NCBI GenBank assembly: GCA_963781805.1
Contig: CAWAHF010000004.1
Location: 3,100,001 to 3,164,000 of the forward strand
Reading direction: 5' to 3'
DNA length: 64,000 nucleotides
DNA from: JAFGPL01 sp963781805
GTDB lineage: Bacteria; Bacteroidota; Bacteroidia; Bacteroidales; UBA10428
Shown here: in pieces, positions 18,285 through 26,310 of the stretch
Numbering within the stretch: the first letter of the stretch is position 1
How the letters are laid out: every line of letters begins with the position of its first letter
Program-made: the position numbers and the translations under genes
The notes under the pieces: model-generated
What the model was told of the DNA's origin: nothing
Seen by the model: only the letters and a program-made list of their open reading frames with translations
The model's database searches: none

Positions 18285-18515
18285 ATGAATGGTATGAATA
18301 CATTGCTTTTTATCAGCGGACAGGAAATGATAATTGTCTTTCTGGCAGTGCTGTTACTCTTTGGTTCTAAAAAGATTCCTGAGTTTGCCAAAGGTCTGGG
18401 CAAAGGCATAAGAGAATTTAAAAAAGCAACCGAAGATATTAAGCGTGAAATAAATGAGAATTCAGAAGAGATTTCCAATGATATTAAAGACCTTAAAAAT
18501 AATCTCAAAGGCTGA
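18285..18515 (+). CDS. tatA: twin-arginine translocase subunit TatA/E
   Basis: TatA oligomers form the pore that moves folded Tat substrates across the inner membrane. One membrane helix (QEMIIVFLAVLLLFGSKK) is followed by the glycine hinge and the amphipathic helix KIPEFAKGLGKGIREFKKA, then a charged tail, all typical. The frame is open to an ATG at 18249, but that codon lies inside the secDF terminator hairpin. I therefore choose ATG 18285 (76 residues), with ATG 18294 as the alternative. No tatC is in the window. Confidence 0.92.
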   Translation: MNGMNTLLFISGQEMIIVFLAVLLLFGSKKIPEFAKGLGKGIREFKKATEDIKREINENSEEISNDIKDLKNNLKG

Positions 18516-18561
18516 ATACACAAATATAACCTGACACTAGGTTAAAATCCAGAGAATACGT

Positions 18562-19500
18562 ATGGAATATTTCTTATTACTGGTTGGTTTTATAATTTTA
18601 ATAACCAGCGGTAAGTATCTTGTAAAGGGAAGTACCTCTATCGCCTTAAGATACAAAGTATCCAAATTGGTCATCGGGCTAACAGTGGTGGCGTTTGGTA
18701 CATCTGCACCTGAACTATTTGTTAGTGTAATGGCTGCCATCGAAAATCATCCGGACATTTCAGTAGGCAATGTCGTTGGGTCAAATATTATAAATATTGC
18801 ACTGGTTCTGGCACTTACTGCTATGATTTTCCCAATAAAAGTCAAACGAAACTCAATCCTTTATGACTGGTCTTTCATGATGTTCGCCAGCATTCTATTT
18901 TTTGTTTTTATCCTGAACGGTTATTTTCAGTTTTTTGAAGGCTTGTTGTTTATCCTTTTATTATGCACTTACATTGTGCTTTCGGTATACTATTCACGTA
19001 AGAATTACATTGAACCGACAGAAGAAATCAAGGCTACAGTATATTCTCCATTTCTCTCTATCCTGGCCGTACTGTTATCTTCTGCAGGTCTGGCAATGGG
19101 TTCGGAGCTGTTGGTGAATAATGCTGTACTAATTGCTCAACACTTTCATATAGATGAACGCATTGTTTCTATTACACTGATTGCCTTCGGAACCAGCCTT
19201 CCTGAACTGGTTACTTCAGTGTCAGCAGCATTTAAAAAGGAAATCGATATATCCATAGGGAATATCATCGGCTCAAATATTTATAATTTGCTGGCAGTTC
19301 TGGGAATAACAGGTATGATTAAAAAAATCAGAATTCCTCTAATGACCCTGAACTTTGATATTTATTGGATGCTGGGAATCGCCGTCTTATTGTTTCTGTT
19401 TCTTCTTCCCATCAGAAAGGGCAAACTTACCCGGAGCAAAGGATTGATTCTTTTTATAGTTTATGGCATATATGTATATTTGCTTTTTATAAAATTGTAG
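18562..19500 (+). CDS. calcium/sodium antiporter (CaCA family, YrbG-like)
   Basis: This inner-membrane cation exchanger of the Ca2+/cation antiporter superfamily has 312 residues. Two inverted alpha-repeats are obvious: GTSAPELFVS with GNVVGSNIINIALVLAL in the first half, and GTSLPELVTS with GNIIGSNIYNLLAVLGI in the second. The acidic ion-binding residues are present in both. About ten hydrophobic helices span the chain. The gene follows tatA by 46 bases and precedes the ABC ATPase by six, so a shared transcript is likely, with no clear functional tie. The ion specificity cannot be told from the sequence alone. Confidence 0.92.
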   Translation: MEYFLLLVGFIILITSGKYLVKGSTSIALRYKVSKLVIGLTVVAFGTSAPELFVSVMAAIENHPDISVGNVVGSNIINIALVLALTAMIFPIKVKRNSILYDWSFMMFASILFFVFILNGYFQFFEGLLFILLLCTYIVLSVYYSRKNYIEPTEEIKATVYSPFLSILAVLLSSAGLAMGSELLVNNAVLIAQHFHIDERIVSITLIAFGTSLPELVTSVSAAFKKEIDISIGNIIGSNIYNLLAVLGITGMIKKIRIPLMTLNFDIYWMLGIAVLLFLFLLPIRKGKLTRSKGLILFIVYGIYVYLLFIKL

Positions 19501-19506
19501 CTTATT

Positions 19507-20160
19507 ATGATTGAAGTAAAGCATATTTCCAAATTATTCGGGGCATTACAGGTACTAAAAGAAATAAACGTCACCATTAATAATGGTGAAATCGCCACCA
19601 TCGTTGGACCCAGTGGTGCCGGAAAAACCACTTTGCTTCAGATAATCGGTACCTTATTGAAACCTTCCGAAGGAATGGTTTCCTTCGATGGTATCATGGT
19701 AAATTCTTTAAAAGACAAACAACTCGCCCGGTTCAGAAATAAAAATATCGGTTTTGTTTTTCAGTTCCATCATTTATTGCCCGAATTTACTGCCTTGGAA
19801 AATGTTTGTATCCCGGCGTTTATCGCCAAAGTACCTAAATGGGATGCTGAAAAAAAGGCAAAGGATATCATGAAGTTTCTTAAACTGGAACAACGTATGG
19901 ATCATAAACCCAATGAACTTTCGGGCGGTGAACAGCAACGTGTTGCTGTTGCACGTGCCCTTATCAACAATCCATCTGTTGTTCTTGCTGACGAACCATC
20001 GGGAAATCTTGATACGGTGCATAAAACCGAGCTACATGAATTATTCTTCAATCTGCGAGATGAATTTAAGCAGACATTTGTAATTGTTACACACGATAAA
20101 GATTTGGCTGGAATGTCAGATCGAATGCTGCAGATGAAAGATGGTATGATATTAAACTGA
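19507..20160 (+). CDS. ABC transporter ATP-binding protein, LolD/MacB-like
   Basis: The 217-residue ATPase has Walker A GPSGAGKTTLLQ near 36-47 and the Q-loop FQFHHLLPEFTA near 86-97. It also has signature LSGGEQQRVAVARAL near 138-152, Walker B VLADEPSGNLD near 159-169 and the switch histidine in VTHD. The PSGAGK...LLPEFTALENV pattern is that of LolD/FtsE-type ATPases, which power lipoprotein release or mechanotransmission complexes. No LolC/LolE permease is adjacent, so the partner must be encoded elsewhere; solitary lolD genes are usual in Bacteroidota. It begins six bases after the antiporter. Confidence 0.9.
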   Translation: MIEVKHISKLFGALQVLKEINVTINNGEIATIVGPSGAGKTTLLQIIGTLLKPSEGMVSFDGIMVNSLKDKQLARFRNKNIGFVFQFHHLLPEFTALENVCIPAFIAKVPKWDAEKKAKDIMKFLKLEQRMDHKPNELSGGEQQRVAVARALINNPSVVLADEPSGNLDTVHKTELHELFFNLRDEFKQTFVIVTHDKDLAGMSDRMLQMKDGMILN

Positions 20161-20183
20161 TAGTTCTGCAATTAGCATCAGAG

Positions 20184-20329
20184 CGAAAACTCCACTTTTG
20201 AGATATCCTGAACTCGTTTCAGGATCTTTAAGTTTCCGGCTATGGGATGCTGAAATACCTGTCCGCTACGAAAGCTTTGGCAGGCAGGAATTCAGCATAA
20301 CCTCGTTTAATGGAATTAAGGAGTTTTCG
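20184..20329. repeat. nested inverted repeat, REP/MITE-like
   Basis: Outer 10-bp arms (20184-20193 and 20320-20329, perfect) enclose two further hairpins. ATCCTGAA/TTCAGGAT lies at 20205-20225, and ATGCTGAA/TTCAGCAT at 20247-20298, the latter containing CCTG...CAGG. The whole can fold into a three-way structure. It sits in the gap between the ABC ATPase and the pyrophosphatase gene and contains no reading frame. Confidence 0.6.
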
Positions 20330-20355
20330 AGCTGACACGAATTACCTACATAAAA

Positions 20356-20398
20356 AAAACCCTTCTGTATTAATATATCAGAAGGGTTTTCTGTTTTT
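20356..20398 (-). terminator. bidirectional intrinsic terminator
   Basis: AAAACCCTTCTG (20356-20367) and CAGAAGGGTTTT (20379-20390) form a perfect 12-bp stem. It has a run of A before it and T after it. On the minus strand it follows the pyrophosphatase stop by about 15 bases, and on the plus strand it could also end the antiporter/ABC transcript. Confidence 0.85.
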
Positions 20399-20412
20399 AT
20401 TCATTACAATAA

Positions 20413-22698
20413 TTATGCACCCAGTATACCAAACGTAACAGTTAAGCCGGCCATAACTACTGAAACCATTGTCATAAGTTTAATAAGAATATTCAGAGAA
20501 GGGCCTGAAGTGTCTTTAAAGGGATCTCCAACGGTATCCCCAACAACACCTGCTTTATGCGCACTGCTTCCTTTTCCGCCATAATTTCCTTTTTCAATGT
20601 ATTTCTTGGCATTATCCCAGGCGCCTCCTGCATTATTCAGCATACAAGCCAGGGTAAAACCTGCTGTAAGTCCGCCAGCAAGTAATCCAACCACACCTGC
20701 TACACCCATCAAGACACCAATAGTAACAGGTACAGCAATAGCAAGCAATGATGGTACCAGCATTTCCCTTTGAGCACCTTTAGTGGAAATAGCCACACAT
20801 TTAGCATATTCAGGAGTTGCAGTTCCTTCCATAATTCCCGGAATTTCCTTAAACTGTCTTCTCACTTCATCCACCATAGCGCCAGCAGCACGACCAACAG
20901 CTTTCATGGTCATGGCACAGAATACAAATGCCATCATAGCGCCGATAAATAATCCACCCAGCAATATCGGGTTGAATATGGAAAGATTATATGCTTCCAC
21001 AAAATCAGTAATATGAGCAGAAGCAATTTTAATGGCTTTCTGACCTTCAAGAAGTACCGGTATATTGTCATTGTAAAAAAGTACATGACCCACCTGTCTG
21101 AAACCTTCACCAGCCATTCTTCCAAGCCATAATCTAACTTCTTCCATATATGCTGCGAGTAATGCCATAGCAGTTAAAGCAGCAGAACCAATAGCAAATC
21201 CTTTTCCAGTGGCTGCGGTTGTATTTCCAAGCATATCAAGTGCATCTGTACGTTGACGAACTTCAGCCGGTAAATGCGACATTTCGGCATTTCCACCGGC
21301 ATTATCAGCAATTGGTCCAAATGCATCAGTTGCCAGGGTGATCCCCAGCGTTGAAAGCATACCAACAGCTGCAAAGCCGATTCCATACACACCCATAGCA
21401 AAATTGTTGAAACCACCTGCAAAACCATAAGCTGCAATAATGCCTAAAACGATTGTAACAACCGGAATCCATGTAGAGTACATTCCTACAGCTATCCCGT
21501 CAATAATGGTAGTTGCCGGGCCTTGTTGTGCCTGGCTGGCAATACCTTTTGTCGGTTTATATTCGTCTGAAGTAAAATATTCTGTTCCCTGGCCAATAAT
21601 CACACCAGCTGCCAGTCCGGCAACAACCGAACCGAAAATGCCCCAGGTAATCCAACCAAAATAGGCCATAAATGCTATAGCGATAAGTATAAATACAGAA
21701 CTTCCACCAGTTCCAATCAGAAGCGCATTCAACAGGTTTTTCTGGGTAGCAGATTCTTTTGTTCGAACCATATATATCCCTAAAATGGAGAGTAAAATTC
21801 CAATCGCAGCAACCACCATTGGTGCAATTACAGCAGAGATTTGATCTACCCCTGCGATACCAGGCAATGCTGCGCCTAGCGCTGCTGTAGCCAGAATAGA
21901 ACCGCAATAACTTTCGTATAAGTCAGCGCCCATACCGGCAACATCACCCACATTATCTCCAACATTATCAGCAATGGTAGCGGGATTTCTCGGATCATCC
22001 TCGGGAATTCCGGCTTCAACTTTACCTACCAGGTCTGCTCCAACGTCAGCAGCTTTTGTGTAAATTCCGCCTCCAACACGGGCGAATAACGCCTGGGTGG
22101 ATGCTCCCATTCCGAATGTCAACATGGTTGCAGTAACTTCAATTAACTTTTCATGTTCGGTTGTACCCGGGTGAACAAACTGAAGTCCCAGCGCGTGAAG
22201 ACCAGTAGCCATATGTTGTGTAGTATAAACAAGTTTGGTTAGAATAAGATACCAGATACTTATGTCTAACAACCCAAATCCCACAACAACCAGTCCCATT
22301 ACGGCTCCGCTTCGAAAAGCAACTTTTAAGCCCTGATTCAGAGATTTTGAAGCGCCCTGGGCTGTCCTTGCAGATGCATTTGTGGCAGTCTTCATCCCCA
22401 GAAAACCGCATAACCCGGAAAAAAATCCCCCCGTTAGGAAGGCTACGGGAACAAATGGGTTTTGAACTTTGAAGTAGGCCAGAATAGCCAATAGAAACAC
22501 CAATACTAAAAAAACAATCGTTACAACCTTGTACTGCCTTCTAAGATATGCCATTGCACCCTCCCTCACATATTGGGCAATTTCTTTCATTCTATCGTTG
22601 CCTTCATCCTTTTTCATCATACCCTTAAAAAATATAAAGGCAAAAATCAACGCCAAGATCGCACCTGTTGGAACAATCCAAAATAAAGAGTTAATCAT
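20413..22698 (-). CDS. hppA: membrane-bound ion-translocating pyrophosphatase
   Basis: The enzyme couples pyrophosphate hydrolysis to pumping of Na+ and/or H+ across the inner membrane. The 761-residue protein has about 16 membrane helices. The substrate site shows GGGIYTKAADVGADLVGKVE and the following EDDPRNPATIADNVGDNVGD. The motif GNTTAATGKGFA carries alanine where K+-independent enzymes carry lysine, so by the accepted rule this is the K+-dependent class. That class is Na+-pumping or dual more often than strictly H+-pumping; the ion is not settled here. It has its own promoter-like boxes and terminator. Confidence 0.95.
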   Translation of the reverse strand: MINSLFWIVPTGAILALIFAFIFFKGMMKKDEGNDRMKEIAQYVREGAMAYLRRQYKVVTIVFLVLVFLLAILAYFKVQNPFVPVAFLTGGFFSGLCGFLGMKTATNASARTAQGASKSLNQGLKVAFRSGAVMGLVVVGFGLLDISIWYLILTKLVYTTQHMATGLHALGLQFVHPGTTEHEKLIEVTATMLTFGMGASTQALFARVGGGIYTKAADVGADLVGKVEAGIPEDDPRNPATIADNVGDNVGDVAGMGADLYESYCGSILATAALGAALPGIAGVDQISAVIAPMVVAAIGILLSILGIYMVRTKESATQKNLLNALLIGTGGSSVFILIAIAFMAYFGWITWGIFGSVVAGLAAGVIIGQGTEYFTSDEYKPTKGIASQAQQGPATTIIDGIAVGMYSTWIPVVTIVLGIIAAYGFAGGFNNFAMGVYGIGFAAVGMLSTLGITLATDAFGPIADNAGGNAEMSHLPAEVRQRTDALDMLGNTTAATGKGFAIGSAALTAMALLAAYMEEVRLWLGRMAGEGFRQVGHVLFYNDNIPVLLEGQKAIKIASAHITDFVEAYNLSIFNPILLGGLFIGAMMAFVFCAMTMKAVGRAAGAMVDEVRRQFKEIPGIMEGTATPEYAKCVAISTKGAQREMLVPSLLAIAVPVTIGVLMGVAGVVGLLAGGLTAGFTLACMLNNAGGAWDNAKKYIEKGNYGGKGSSAHKAGVVGDTVGDPFKDTSGPSLNILIKLMTMVSVVMAGLTVTFGILGA

Positions 22699-22837
22699 GT
22701 TTAATGTATTTTAATAATTTAACATTAGAATTAATATAATTTAATAAGGAAATATATTCCCGGAAAAAGTGATACAAAACAGTCTGATATGGAGTATTAT
22801 GTATTTTCACTAACCCTATTTAATTAAAAATGAGCTG

Positions 22838-22866
22838 CAAATATACTTAAATTTTAATATCTCAAA
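22838..22866 (-). promoter_or_regulatory. probable hppA promoter
   Basis: Read on the minus strand, TTTG (22863-22866) lies 17 bases before TATATTTG (22838-22845), matching the Bacteroidetes consensus. The untranslated leader would be about 130 bases. Confidence 0.45.
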
Positions 22867-23400
22867 ATAAGATGCCTGCTGATTTGCATCAACTATACTT
22901 AGCCATGAATACTGCGTAAATCCAAACGTTTATTCAATTGTCTTATTTTCTATGCATTACACTATTTATTTCACTTATTTTTTCTGCTTCTAAATTAGGA
23001 TTCTGTATAAAATCTTTATGAATCTGACTCTCAGAATTTATAGCATTTATAAGATTTTTTTTACCGACCTAAATATTGTTAACGTAGATTTAAAATTTTT
23101 TTACTTTATCAGTAATGCTAACCTTAATTTATATGGGAGATAACTATATAAAATCTGTTTTTTAAATTTCCATTAATTTTTGTTGTCTGTTTAATATCCG
23201 AAATAGCACTATCAAAAATTTTTATGTATTCATCCCGAATTTATGTTGGATAATTTAAAATCGTATATACATCTCAACTAATTTAGGTTATCTCTGATTC
23301 ATTTATAAATTGCCGATAATTCTCAAACTATTTGTAAAATAATCAGAACTTTGTAGTGATAAGACTAATTATCAATCACAAAATGATTAATTCTTGAAAT
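22867..23400. other. AT-rich intergenic region between hppA and rpsP
   Basis: About 530 bases of strongly AT-rich DNA separate the divergent promoters. I see no reading frame of note, no stable GC-rich hairpin and no repeat. Confidence 0.4.
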
Positions 23401-23407
23401 ATTATTT

Positions 23408-23415
23408 TACCTTTG
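23408..23415 (+). promoter_or_regulatory. probable rpsP -7 box
   Basis: TACCTTTG matches TAnnTTTG exactly and lies 56 bases before the rpsP start. No well-spaced TTTG is present upstream. Confidence 0.42.
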
Positions 23416-23471
23416 CAAACTCAAAAAAATAAATATAAATTTTATCGTAGGTTAAATTTAATTAAAAAATT

Positions 23472-24266
23472 ATGCCCTTAAAAATCAGATTGACTAGACA
23501 AGGCCGTAAAAAGAAGCCTTTCTATCACATTGTTATTGCAGATAGCAGGGCGCCACGTGATGGTAAATACATCGAAAGGATTGGTTCTTACAATCCTGTC
23601 TCTAATCCTGCTACTATTGAAATTAATTTTGATAGAGCATTGTATTGGGTACAACAGGGCGCTCAACCTACCGATACCTGTAGGACACTATTATCTGCTA
23701 ATGGTGTATTGTATAAAAAACACCTTCTGGAAGGTGTAAAGAAAACTGCATTCTCCGAAGAAGAAGCTGAAAAAAGATTTGAAGCCTGGAAAAAAGAAAA
23801 GGATGCCAGACTCGATGCTGACAAATCTAAAATAGTGAAATCGAAGGAAGCTGAGGCGAAAAAACGACTGGAAGCTGAGACTAAGGTGAATGAAGCTAAA
23901 GCCGAAAAGGTAGCAAAGAAGAATGCCAAACTGGCAGAAGCCGAAGCCAAATCAGCTAAAGAAAGTGAGGAGGAACCGGTTGAAGAAACAGCTCAGGTTT
24001 CAGACGAAGTTACCGAAGAAGTTGTAGTTGAAGAAACTCCGGTACAAGAAGTAACTGCTGACGAAACACCGGTTGAAGAAGTTCCTGCAGAAGAAACTGT
24101 CGTTGAAGAAACTCCAGTTGAAAAAGCTCCCGCTGAAGAAACTGCGGTTGAAGATGCGGTTACTGAAGAACCGGTAGTAGAATCTCAGGATGCAGAAACT
24201 GATGAATCAACCAACGCTTCAACGGAAGAAAATCAGGAATCTGAAGAATCTCCAAAAGACGTCTAA
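23472..24266 (+). CDS. rpsP: 30S ribosomal protein S16 with long acidic C-terminal tail
   Basis: S16 stabilises the 16S rRNA 5' domain. Residues 1-80 are a complete S16 (KIRLTRQGRKKKPFYHIVIA, IERIGSYNP, WVQQGAQPTDT). The remaining ~185 residues are unusual in length. First comes a Lys/Ala/Glu-rich, probably coiled helix (about 95-160). Then an acidic tail (about 165-255) is built from loose repeats of the kind EETPVEEVPAEETVVEE. Extended S16 proteins are known in Bacteroidota, but the tail's job is not. rimM follows 42 bases downstream, so the two form the conserved rpsP-rimM pair. Confidence 0.95.
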   Translation: MPLKIRLTRQGRKKKPFYHIVIADSRAPRDGKYIERIGSYNPVSNPATIEINFDRALYWVQQGAQPTDTCRTLLSANGVLYKKHLLEGVKKTAFSEEEAEKRFEAWKKEKDARLDADKSKIVKSKEAEAKKRLEAETKVNEAKAEKVAKKNAKLAEAEAKSAKESEEEPVEETAQVSDEVTEEVVVEETPVQEVTADETPVEEVPAEETVVEETPVEKAPAEETAVEDAVTEEPVVESQDAETDESTNASTEENQESEESPKDV

Positions 24267-24307
24267 GAATATTTTTCTTAACTTAGTGTTTTGCCTGAGA
24301 TTATCAA

Positions 24308-24841
24308 ATGTTTAATAAAGAAGATTACTTTCTGATAGGAACTCTTGTCAAGACACGCGGAGTTTCTGGTGAACTCATCATAAATCCGGGTAATCTAAAC
24401 CTTAAAGACATTGAAGAAATGGAATCAGTGTTCATTGAATTTGATGGACTTCTGGTTCCATTTTTTATTGATCATATCACATCAAAAGGATCAACCTCAG
24501 TTTCTGTTAAGTTTGATAGCATAGATACAGAAGATCAGGCTGCTGAATATATAAACTGCAAGGTATACAGCACCAGTTTGCATAAGATGGAGGAGGAACC
24601 GCTATTAGACCAGGCAAAATCACTAAAGGGATTTCAGGTTGTGGACCAAAAGTTTGGCAATCTGGGGATTATTGACGAATTTCTGGATGTGTCAAATAAT
24701 CCGTTATTTAAAATTAAAAAAGGTACAAGAGAAATTTTATTACCTGTAAATGAGGAGTTCATTATCGATATAGATGAACACAAGCGAATAATAACTGTCC
24801 AAACCCCTGAAGGGCTGGTCGATCTTTATTCAAATCAATAA
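24308..24841 (+). CDS. rimM: 16S rRNA processing protein RimM
   Basis: RimM binds S19 and the 30S head and helps late maturation of 16S rRNA. The 177-residue protein has the N-terminal RimM barrel (IGTLVKTRGVSGELIINP, about 10-27) and the C-terminal PRC-barrel domain with LKGFQVVDQKFGNLGIIDEF (about 105-124) and ILLPVNEEFIIDIDEHKRII. Length and domain order are normal. It follows rpsP closely; trmD, often next in this operon, is absent. Confidence 0.93.
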   Translation: MFNKEDYFLIGTLVKTRGVSGELIINPGNLNLKDIEEMESVFIEFDGLLVPFFIDHITSKGSTSVSVKFDSIDTEDQAAEYINCKVYSTSLHKMEEEPLLDQAKSLKGFQVVDQKFGNLGIIDEFLDVSNNPLFKIKKGTREILLPVNEEFIIDIDEHKRIITVQTPEGLVDLYSNQ

Positions 24842-25004
24842 TCATTCCTTAATTTATAATTGATCTATCAAAAGAAACGCTAGTCTAACATTATGATTAT
24901 CATTGAATTCATTGGTTTTTTATACTTTTAACTGAGATTTTAAAAGATTTTTGTGCAGCAATTATACCGGGCACTCGTCTTTCAGAAAAAATAAAATTCT
25001 AACT

Positions 25005-25724
25005 ATGAAAAACAAAAAATCGTCCTACCTGATTAAGGGTGGATTAACCGCCCTGATAGGCATTCTTCTGTTGGCATTTTCACCCGAGAAGAAATTCATT
25101 TCAGGTGAAACCCGCACACCGGGTAATTTTAGTAAAGTCAGCCTGGCTATTTCTGCAAATGTTACCATTGTGCAGGGTTCACAATGCAAAATTGAGATTG
25201 ATGCCGATGAAGATGATCTTGAAAAAATTGAAACCGAGATCAGCAATGAAACCCTGAATATCAAAACCAAGAGCTGGTCAGGCATTAATCACAACGTAAC
25301 CATTAAAATTACAATGCCCGATTTAAAGGGAATTTCTGTTGCCGGATCAGGAAAAGTCAGCTCAGATACCCAATTTAAATCAAATGACTTAAAACTTGCA
25401 GTCAGCGGAAGCGGAAATATAGTACTAACCGATAACGGAGCTGAATCGATCGATGCAGTGATTACCGGCTCAGGAAATATTCATCTGAAAGGTGGAAAAA
25501 CTGCAAATGAACTAAAAGTAACCTTAACAGGTTCCGGTTCTTATTCATCTATCGGGATGCAGGTTTCAAATGCATCTGTAACCATAACAGGTTCCGGTTC
25601 AGCCAAAGTAGATGTTACCGGCGAACTTAAAACCTATATTACCGGAAGCGGAAACGTATACTATCAGGGGAATCCTATGGTGAATGCCAATTCAACCGGT
25701 TCTGGAAAGACAAAGAAAATGTAG
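25005..25724 (+). CDS. head GIN domain (DUF2807) exported protein
   Basis: The frame is open from 24951, but the ATG at 25005 gives a proper signal peptide (MKNKKSSYLIKGGLTALIG) and is the likely start (239 residues). The rest is a right-handed beta-helix of the DUF2807 type. The turn motif GSGNI/GSGK/GSGSY recurs about every 18-20 residues (AGSGKVSS, SGSGNIVL, TGSGNIHL, TGSGSYSS, TGSGSAKV, TGSGNVYY). Such proteins are common in Bacteroidota envelopes and have no established function. It converges on yrdC. Confidence 0.85.
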   Translation: MKNKKSSYLIKGGLTALIGILLLAFSPEKKFISGETRTPGNFSKVSLAISANVTIVQGSQCKIEIDADEDDLEKIETEISNETLNIKTKSWSGINHNVTIKITMPDLKGISVAGSGKVSSDTQFKSNDLKLAVSGSGNIVLTDNGAESIDAVITGSGNIHLKGGKTANELKVTLTGSGSYSSIGMQVSNASVTITGSGSAKVDVTGELKTYITGSGNVYYQGNPMVNANSTGSGKTKKM

Positions 25725-25746
25725 TATGCAGGGGAATGGATTTTAT

Positions 25747-26310
25747 CTATTCCCTTATTACTTTAATTTCCCCATTGATTCCAAGTTTGATAATTCCTGA
25801 AGGCTTCTTCGGGGTATTATCTTTTTGATTCCACCGTACGATGTAATCCACCTGTTTCTTAATTTCGTCCTTAATCCCGGTATAGTTCTGAGGTGCTGAT
25901 TCACTGCTTATATTAGCCGAAGTTGAAACAACAGGTTTTTTAAATCGTTGAATTAATTGTCTGCAAAAATCATCCTGCGTAATCCGGATACCTATGGAAT
26001 TATCTTCAGCAATAAGATTTTTTGCGAGATTTTTTGCCGCAGGATAAATTATAGTCAGAGGCGAGACTGCAGCTTCAATTATTTCCCATGCAATATCGGG
26101 AACCTCATTTACATACTGGTAAAGCCTGTTAGCACGGTCAATCAGTACCAACATTGATTTGTTATCTTCCCGGCGCTTCAGGGTATATATTTTTTGCACT
26201 GCTTCTTCATTCGTCGCATCACAACCAATCCCCCAGATAGTATCTGTCGGGTAGAGGATAATACCCCCCTTCCTCAGGACATTCAATGCGTTTTCGATAT
26301 CTTCTGTCAT
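25747..26310 (-). CDS. threonylcarbamoyl-AMP synthase (YrdC/TsaC type)
   Basis: YrdC-family enzymes make threonylcarbamoyl-AMP for the t6A modification of ANN-decoding tRNAs. The 187-residue protein is a single YrdC domain without the Sua5 C-terminal domain. Characteristic strands are GIILYPTDTIWGIGCDA near 14-30, KRREDNKSMLVLI near 45-57, the positively lined groove, and VVSTSANISSE near 129-139. The stop codon overlaps nothing, but its start overlaps the upstream glycosyltransferase stop by four bases, so the two are translationally coupled. Confidence 0.9.
   Translation of the reverse strand: MTEDIENALNVLRKGGIILYPTDTIWGIGCDATNEEAVQKIYTLKRREDNKSMLVLIDRANRLYQYVNEVPDIAWEIIEAAVSPLTIIYPAAKNLAKNLIAEDNSIGIRITQDDFCRQLIQRFKKPVVSTSANISSESAPQNYTGIKDEIKKQVDYIVRWNQKDNTPKKPSGIIKLGINGEIKVIRE

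Noticed and set aside
22699..23471. Small RNA or origin in the long AT-rich gap between hppA and rpsP
   Set aside because: No DnaA-box cluster, stable hairpin or repeat could be seen. AT-richness alone is not enough.
24951..25004. Longer start for the head-GIN protein
   Set aside because: It would put 18 polar residues before the signal peptide; ATG 25005 gives a normal signal sequence.
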